Shown here in pieces: positions 35,737 to 40,658 of a stretch of 40,658 nucleotides of DNA. The stretch is from Candidatus Methylomirabilota bacterium (GTDB lineage Bacteria > Methylomirabilota > Methylomirabilia > Rokubacteriales > CSP1-6): NCBI GenBank assembly GCA_035709005.1, contig DASTFB010000096.1, positions 1 through 40,658 on the forward strand. Reading direction: 5' to 3'. Both the position numbers and the translations under genes were made by a program. The notes below the pieces were generated by a model. The model had not been told where the DNA came from, searched no databases, and was given only the letters and a program-made list of their open reading frames with translations. The first letter of the stretch is position 1, and each line of letters begins with the position of its first letter.

Positions 35737-36581
35737 GCCTCGCCACCCGACCGGTGCGAGTGGGCTCGATCACGATCGGCGGCGGGCATCCGCTCGTCCT
35801 GATCGGGGGGCCCTGCGCCATCGAGAGCGAGAAACACGCGCTGATGACCGCGGAGCGGCTCGCCGGCATCGCCGCCGACCGGCGCGTGCCCTTCATCTAC
35901 AAGTCGTCGTACGACAAGGCCAACCGATCGTCGGTGGAGGGCTATCGGGGCCCCGGGCTCATTGAGGGCTTGCGCATCTTGCGCCGCGTGCGGGAGACCG
36001 TGGGCGTGCCCGTCCTGTCCGACGTGCACCAGGTGGAAGAGGTGGCGCCGGCCGCCGACGTCCTGGATATCTTACAGATCCCCGCCTTCCTCTGCCGGCA
36101 GACCGATCTCATTCTGGCCGTGGCCCGGACGGGAAAGCCCGTCAACATCAAGAAGGGGCAGTTCCTCGCGCCGCCGGACATGAAGAACGTGGTGGACAAG
36201 GTCCGCTCGACCGGCAACGAGGCCGTCCTGCTGACCGAGCGGGGCACGAGCTTCGGGTACCACAACCTGGTGGTCGATATGCGGGGACTCGTGCAGCTCC
36301 GCGCGCTGGGCGTGCCGGTGGTCTTCGACGCCACGCACTCGGTGCAGCTGCCCGGGGCCGCGGGCACCCGCTCCGGCGGCGAGCGACGCTACGTGCCGGC
36401 CCTGGCCCGCGCCGCCGTGGCCGTCGGCGTCGATGCGCTGTTCATGGAGATGCACGAAGACCCCGACCGTACGCTGCCGGATGGCCGGCCCCTGTCCGAC
36501 GGTCCCAACATGCTGCGGATCGACGATCTGCCCGCGCTCCTGGACGTGCTCAGCGCGATTCGCGCGGCCACCGGCGCATGA
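35733..36581 (+). CDS. kdsA: 3-deoxy-8-phosphooctulonate (KDO-8-P) synthase
   Basis: The 282-residue TIM-barrel enzyme condenses phosphoenolpyruvate with arabinose-5-phosphate. The conserved start [21 protein letters not shown] carries C28, the metal-binding Cys of the metal-dependent KdsA class. E. coli-type enzymes have Asn there. Further motifs are [88 protein letters not shown] and [12 protein letters not shown]. It overlaps pyrG and kdsD by ATGA on each side. It supplies the KDO needed for the LPS exported by the lpt genes downstream. Confidence 0.96.
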
Positions 36582-37546
36582 GCGGCTGGCGCGACCTGGC
36601 CGAGCGTGTCTTGCGGCTGGAGGCCGAGGCCATCACCGCCCTCATCCCGCGGCTGGACGAGGGCTTCGACCGGGCCGTCGAGCTGCTGTTCCGCTGTCGA
36701 GGGCGCGTCATCGTCACCGGGATGGGGAAGTCCGGCCTGATCGGCCGCAAGATCGCCGCCACGCTGGCGTCGACCGGCACGCCCTCCTATTTCCTGCATC
36801 CCGCGGAGGGGGTGCACGGCGACCTGGGCATGGTGGCCCGCGGCGACGTGGTCCTGGCCCTCTCGAACTCCGGCGAGACCGACGAGCTTCTGGCGATTGT
36901 CCCCGTCCTCAAGCGGCTGGGGATTCCTATCGTGCTCCTCACGGGCAGCCCCACCTCGACTTTGGCCCGGCAGGCCGAGGTCGTCGTCGACGTGGGGGTC
37001 GCCGAAGAAGCGTGCCCGATGAATCTGGCCCCGACCTGCAGCACCACCGCGGCGCTCGCCATGGGCGATGCCCTGGCCATGGCCCTGCTCGAGCTGCGCG
37101 GGCTCCGCGCGGAAGACTTCGTCGCCCTGCATCCCCGCGGCACCCTCGGGTGGCGGACCCTCGTCCGCGTGGCCGATCTGATGCACCAGGGCGACGAGGT
37201 TCCCATCGTGGCGGCCGATGTCCTCATGAAAGACGCGATCGTCGAGATGACCCGAAAGCGCCTGGGCATTACCACGGTGGTGGACGAGTTGGGGCGGCTG
37301 ACCGGCGTGATCAGCGACGGTGACTTGCGCCGGGCGCACCTCCGGCCGGAGCCGATCGTGGACCTCAGAGCCGGCGAGCTGGCCAGCCGCAGCCCCAAGA
37401 CCGTGGACGCCGGGGAGCTCGCCGTCAAGGCGCTGGAGATCATGGAGACGTTCGCGATCACCAGCCTTATCATTGTCGATGATGCGCGTCGGCCGGTCGG
37501 CGTCATTCACCTGCACGATATCTTGAGGGCGAAGATCGACCTGTAA
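36578..37546 (+). CDS. kdsD: Arabinose-5-phosphate isomerase
   Basis: The 322-residue protein (KpsF/GutQ/KdsD family) converts ribulose-5-phosphate to arabinose-5-phosphate, the KdsA substrate. The SIS domain (about 40-175) shows [20 protein letters not shown], the [12 protein letters not shown] loop and [13 protein letters not shown]. Two CBS domains follow ([21 protein letters not shown] ... [10 protein letters not shown] and [20 protein letters not shown] ... [10 protein letters not shown]). The ATG overlaps the kdsA stop. After its stop comes a 74-base gap to lptC with no kdsC, the phosphatase that usually sits here. Confidence 0.96.
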   Translation: MSGWRDLAERVLRLEAEAITALIPRLDEGFDRAVELLFRCRGRVIVTGMGKSGLIGRKIAATLASTGTPSYFLHPAEGVHGDLGMVARGDVVLALSNSGETDELLAIVPVLKRLGIPIVLLTGSPTSTLARQAEVVVDVGVAEEACPMNLAPTCSTTAALAMGDALAMALLELRGLRAEDFVALHPRGTLGWRTLVRVADLMHQGDEVPIVAADVLMKDAIVEMTRKRLGITTVVDELGRLTGVISDGDLRRAHLRPEPIVDLRAGELASRSPKTVDAGELAVKALEIMETFAITSLIIVDDARRPVGVIHLHDILRAKIDL

Positions 37547-37620
37547 TACCCCGCCGAGCAATTCCCTTTTCCGCGTGGGAGGCGTGTGATAGGCTGGTAT
37601 CAAAATTGCAGGGTGTCATA

Positions 37621-38172
37621 GTGGACCGTCTATCACGACGCATTCTCGCGATCGTCATCCTGTTCGTTCTCGTCGTGGCGGGCGTCCTGGTCGTGCGCAC
37701 GCAGGCGGTGCGGATGGAGCCGGTCGGTCCCCAACCGTCCAGCGCGGATCTGAGCATCAAGGACGTCGACCTGCAAGAGCAGTACGGCGGGACGTCATGG
37801 CAGCTCACCGCTGATCAGGGGGCGGTCTTTGAGCGCGAGCGCCGGACGACGCTCCGGAACATCCGGGTGCGGGTGGAGCATCGCGACCAGACGTGGACGA
37901 TCGTGGGTCAGGAGGGGGACTATTTTCAGGACACGCGCGACGTGGAGCTCCGCGGTAACGTCGTCCTGACCTCCGCCGACGGCCTGCGCCTGGAGACGAG
38001 CGTGCTGCGCTGGAAGGGCGCCGAGCGTCGCTTGTGGACGGACGCGCCGGTGCGTTTGTATCAGGATGGCACCGTGGTCGACGGCAGCGGCCTGGACGTC
38101 CGAATGGCCGAAGAGGCAACCACGATCCAGGGGCGCGTGCGGGCGACCTTCGCCGACGAGTCCGGACGGTGA
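37621..38172 (+). CDS. lptC: LPS export protein LptC
   Basis: The 183-residue protein is anchored by one N-terminal helix (ILAIVILFVLVVAGVLVV, about 7-25). The periplasmic beta-jellyroll then follows: LSIKDVDLQEQYGGTSWQLTADQGAVFE, LRNIRVRVEH, YFQDTRDVELRGNVVLTSADGLRLETSVLRW and GSGLDVRMAEEATTIQGRVRATF. It takes LPS from the LptBFG transporter and passes it to LptA. The start may be GTG 37621 (a short N-terminus before the helix) or TTG 37606. The former fits known LptC lengths better. An AT-richer stretch upstream (TTTTCC-17-TAGGCT, 37567-37595) could be a secondary promoter. The stop overlaps lptA (GTGA). Confidence 0.88.
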   Translation: MDRLSRRILAIVILFVLVVAGVLVVRTQAVRMEPVGPQPSSADLSIKDVDLQEQYGGTSWQLTADQGAVFERERRTTLRNIRVRVEHRDQTWTIVGQEGDYFQDTRDVELRGNVVLTSADGLRLETSVLRWKGAERRLWTDAPVRLYQDGTVVDGSGLDVRMAEEATTIQGRVRATFADESGR

Positions 38173-38726
38173 GGGGGCGAGCCGTGCTTGCGCTCGGCGT
38201 GCTCGTCACCACGCTGGCCGGCGCGCAGGGCGCCGAGGCCCAGCTCACGCCGAGTCTGGGCAAGGGCCGCGAGGGTGGTCAACAACCGGTCACCGTGGAC
38301 GCCGATCGCATGGAGCGCCTGGGCAAGGAGAGCCTCATCATCTTCCTCGGCAATGTTGTGGCGCGCCAGAACGGCTCCGTGCAGTACGCTGATCGGGTGG
38401 AGCTCTATCTCGACGAGAAGGGCGACCGGATCCTCCGGACGGTGTCCACCGGGAACGTGCGCATCGTCACCAGCGACTGCAAGATGGGGACGGCCCGGCG
38501 CGTCGAGTACTTCGATCTCGACCAGCGCGTGGTGCTCATCGGCGACGCCCGGGTATGGGAGGGCGACAACGTCATCACCGGTGACACCATCACCATCTTC
38601 CTGGCCCAGGACCGCAGCGTGGTCCAGGGGGGCAAGCAGGAGCGGGTGAAGGCGGTGTTCCACCCCAAGGACGACCGGCAGGCGTCCGCCGCGGCGGCGG
38701 GGCCGCGTGCGGCCTGCGGGCCCTGA
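38169..38726 (+). CDS. lptA: LPS transport periplasmic protein LptA
   Basis: The 185-residue precursor starts at GTG 38169 (overlapping the lptC stop) with a signal peptide (VLALGVLVTTLAGAQGAEA). The mature part is the OstA-like beta-jellyroll: PVTVDADRMERLGKESLIIFLGNVVARQNG, VQYADRVELYLDEKGDRILRTVSTGNVRI, ARRVEYFDLDQRVVLIGDARVWEGDNVITGDTITIFLAQDRSVVQG. LptA bridges LptC and LptD across the periplasm. The tail is Lys/Ala-rich and unstructured. It is followed 4 bases later by lptB. Confidence 0.92.
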   Translation: MRGRAVLALGVLVTTLAGAQGAEAQLTPSLGKGREGGQQPVTVDADRMERLGKESLIIFLGNVVARQNGSVQYADRVELYLDEKGDRILRTVSTGNVRIVTSDCKMGTARRVEYFDLDQRVVLIGDARVWEGDNVITGDTITIFLAQDRSVVQGGKQERVKAVFHPKDDRQASAAAAGPRAACGP

Positions 38727-38730
38727 GGCG

Positions 38731-39453
38731 ATGGAAGGTCTAATCGCCCAGGACCTCAGCAAGTGGTTCAAGCACCGCCAGGTGGTCGACCGGGTGTCGC
38801 TCGAGATCCAGCGGGGCGAGGTGGTGGGCCTCCTGGGGCCCAACGGCGCCGGCAAGACGACGTCCTTCTACATGATCGTGGGGCTCCTCGCCGCCGACGG
38901 GGGGCGGATTTTCCTCGAGGGGACGGAGATCACGGCCCTGCCCATGTACCGGCGCTGCCGGATGGGCGTGGGGTACCTGCCCCAGGAGTCGTCGGTGTTC
39001 CGCAAGCTCACTGTCGAGGAGAACCTGCTGGCCATTCTTGAATCGCTCGATCTCACCGCCGCCGAGCGGCGGGAGCGCGCCCGCGGGCTGCTGGCCGAGC
39101 TCGATCTCACCGGGCTGGCCCAGTATCCGGCCTACACCCTGTCGGGCGGCGAGCGCCGGCGGCTGGAGATCACCCGGGCCCTCGTCACGTCGCCCCGGTA
39201 TCTGCTCCTGGACGAGCCCTTCACGGGGATCGATCCCATCGCCATCGGCGACATCCAGGAGATCCTCGGCCGCCTCCGCGACCGCGGTATCGGCATCCTC
39301 ATCACTGACCACAACGTCCGCGAGACCCTGGCCATCACCGACCGCGCCTACATCCTCTACGACGGCAAAGTGCTGGTGTCGGGCACGGCCAGCGAAATCG
39401 CCAACAATCCCGTCGCCCGGGAGATCTACCTGGGCGAGCGGTTTTCCCTCTAG
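38731..39453 (+). CDS. lptB: LPS export ABC transporter ATP-binding protein LptB
   Basis: This 240-residue ATPase powers extraction of LPS from the inner membrane. The motifs are complete: Walker A GLLGPNGAGKTTSFYMIVGLL, Q-loop GYLPQESSVFRKLTVEENLLAIL, signature LSGGERRRLEITRALV, Walker B YLLLDEPFTGIDPIA and H-loop ITDHNVRETL. The sequence is of the LptB type throughout, including the C-terminal VAREIYLGERF. Membrane partners LptF and LptG are not in the window. lptB is followed by rpoN, the classical lptB-rpoN order of many Gram-negatives. Confidence 0.97.
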   Translation: MEGLIAQDLSKWFKHRQVVDRVSLEIQRGEVVGLLGPNGAGKTTSFYMIVGLLAADGGRIFLEGTEITALPMYRRCRMGVGYLPQESSVFRKLTVEENLLAILESLDLTAAERRERARGLLAELDLTGLAQYPAYTLSGGERRRLEITRALVTSPRYLLLDEPFTGIDPIAIGDIQEILGRLRDRGIGILITDHNVRETLAITDRAYILYDGKVLVSGTASEIANNPVAREIYLGERFSL

Positions 39454-39470
39454 AGGTCCCCGGCACCGCC

Positions 39471-40658
39471 ATGGCGATGGAAACGCGACTTTCCTTACGG
39501 CAGAGCCAGCGGGTGGTCATGACGCCGCTGCTCCAGCAGGCCATCCAGCTGCTGCAGCTGTCCACCCTCGAGCTCCAGGAAGTCGTCCAGCAGGAGCTGC
39601 TCGAGAACCCGCTCCTGGAGGAGGTGGCCCCGGAGGCGGAGGCGGCAGAGACGCCCGCACCCGACGCGCCCCCCGCGCCGGCCACGGAGCCGGTGTCGGC
39701 GGAGTCACCTGCCGCCACCGAGCGGCAGACGGACGACCTGCCCTTCGACCTCAACGCCGTGATGTTCGACGACCACGAGGAACGCTCGCTCGTCGCCCAG
39801 GAGGACCGCGAGGATCTCCCGTTCGAGAACATGGTCCGGTCGGTGTCGTCGCTCACCGACCACCTCGACGAACAGCTACGCTTCGCGACCGAGGACCCCG
39901 TCACCCGGCGCATCGGCACGGAGATCATCGGCAACCTGGACGAGGACGGATATCTGAGAGCGGAGCCCGAGGAGATCGCCCAGCGCTGCGGCGTCTCGGT
40001 GGCCGAGGTGGAGAAGGTGCTGACCCTGGTGCAGGGGTTCGACCCGCCCGGGGTGGCCGCGCGGTCGATCCAGGAGTGCCTGCTCATCCAGCTCAAGACC
40101 GACCCCAATCCGGACCCGGTCTCGGTGGAGATCGTGGAGGCGCACTTCGACGATCTCACCCGCCGGCGCTACCCCGACATCGCGCGGGCCCTCAAGCTCC
40201 CGCTCGACCGCATCATGGAGTCGGTCGAGGAGATCATGGGGCTCGAGCCCAAGCCAGGGCGGCGTTTCGGCGGCGGCGATTCGCGGTACATCGTGCCCGA
40301 CGTGGTCGTGCACAAGATGGGTGGCGAGTACGTCGTCGTCCTCAACGAGGACGGCATCCCGCGGCTGCGCGTCAACTCGCTCTACCGATCGCTGCTGCGC
40401 AACTCCGGCGACGAGGCGCGTCAGTACGTGGAGCAGAAGCTGCGCTCGGCGGTGTGGCTCATCAAGTCGGTGGACCAGCGGCAGCGCACGCTGCGCAAGG
40501 TGACGCAGTCGATCGTCAAGTTCCAGCGCGAGTTCCTCGACAAGGGCCTGCCCTACCTGCGGCCGCTCTCGCTGCGCGACGTCGGCGAGGACATCAGCAT
40601 GCACGAGTCGACCATCAGCCGGGTCACCACCAACAAGTACGTGGAGACGCCGCAGGGC
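39471..40658 (+). CDS. rpoN: RNA polymerase sigma-54 factor (3' end cut by the window)
   Basis: The frame from ATG 39471 is open to the last base (396 codons). Region I is the Gln/Leu-rich MAMETRLSLRQSQRVVMTPL, then LQQAIQLLQLSTLELQEVVQ and QELLENPLLEE. An acidic region II (about residues 60-110) follows. The core-binding part then starts near YLRAEPEEIAQRCGVS and includes VQGFDPPGVAARSIQECLLIQL. ITS-type residues LRKVTQSIVKFQREFLDKG, followed by LRPLSLRDVGEDISMHESTISRVTTNKYVETPQG, form the helix-turn-helix region. The RpoN box that reads the -24 element lies beyond the window. Sigma-54 directs activator-dependent transcription. The start has no strong Shine-Dalgarno, and ATG 39477 is a second candidate two codons further. 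Confidence 0.95.
   Translation, partial: MAMETRLSLRQSQRVVMTPLLQQAIQLLQLSTLELQEVVQQELLENPLLEEVAPEAEAAETPAPDAPPAPATEPVSAESPAATERQTDDLPFDLNAVMFDDHEERSLVAQEDREDLPFENMVRSVSSLTDHLDEQLRFATEDPVTRRIGTEIIGNLDEDGYLRAEPEEIAQRCGVSVAEVEKVLTLVQGFDPPGVAARSIQECLLIQLKTDPNPDPVSVEIVEAHFDDLTRRRYPDIARALKLPLDRIMESVEEIMGLEPKPGRRFGGGDSRYIVPDVVVHKMGGEYVVVLNEDGIPRLRVNSLYRSLLRNSGDEARQYVEQKLRSAVWLIKSVDQRQRTLRKVTQSIVKFQREFLDKGLPYLRPLSLRDVGEDISMHESTISRVTTNKYVETPQG

Overview
The window is high-GC DNA (about two thirds G+C by eye) from a diderm, LPS-making bacterium. The lptE, lptC-lptA-lptB and kdsA-kdsD genes show the outer membrane, and the gene families and order (class II ribonucleotide reductase, FprA-type reductase, kds-lpt-rpoN cluster, UPF0282 hydrolase) fit an uncultured soil lineage such as Candidatus Rokubacteria / Methylomirabilota. 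That placement is inference. Genes are tightly packed and many overlap by ATGA or GTGA. No tRNA, rRNA, CRISPR array or insertion sequence was seen, and no gene-free stretch exceeds about 300 bases.

Left part (1-5.5 kb): a four-copy 42-bp tandem array ends in a GC hairpin. A UPF0282 metallo-hydrolase follows, translationally coupled to a peroxiredoxin whose peroxidatic position is an in-frame UGA, a strong selenoprotein candidate. Next come an SRPBCC protein, endonuclease IV (nfo), a convergent endonuclease III (nth) with a TPR lipid/transport-type protein, a DUF4149 membrane protein and a small exported protein.

5.5-10.5 kb: a minus-strand tolC-macA-macB-type tripartite efflux operon. Its adaptor carries an embedded LTxxQ (Spy/CpxP-like) segment. 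10.5-14.4 kb: a divergently transcribed adenosylcobalamin-dependent ribonucleotide reductase (nrdJ), split by a 457-residue LAGLIDADG intein and preceded by two NrdR-box-like sites 31 bp apart.

14.5-20.9 kb: a small unknown protein, an NCS2-like permease, ferredoxin/adrenodoxin-NADP reductase, a c-type cytochrome, Ppx/GppA phosphatase, proline dehydrogenase and an HNH endonuclease. 20.9-25.3 kb: uvrB and uvrC, with a repeated hairpin on both sides of uvrB, then a tiny exported protein and a clear intrinsic terminator. 25.4-29.8 kb: leuS-lptE-holA facing rpsT.

29.9-40.66 kb: murJ, a XerC/D recombinase, a CBS-like/tRNA nucleotidyltransferase, pyrG, kdsA, kdsD, lptC, lptA, lptB and the start of rpoN (cut by the window edge). 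This is a cell-envelope operon for KDO synthesis and LPS transport, but kdsC is absent from its usual place. The most noteworthy items are the selenocysteine peroxiredoxin with a candidate SECIS hairpin, the nrdJ intein with NrdR control, a family of short GC-rich palindromes (one inside leuS in frame), the adaptor with the LTxxQ insert, and several -10 boxes lying 5-14 nt upstream of start codons, which suggests leaderless mRNAs.
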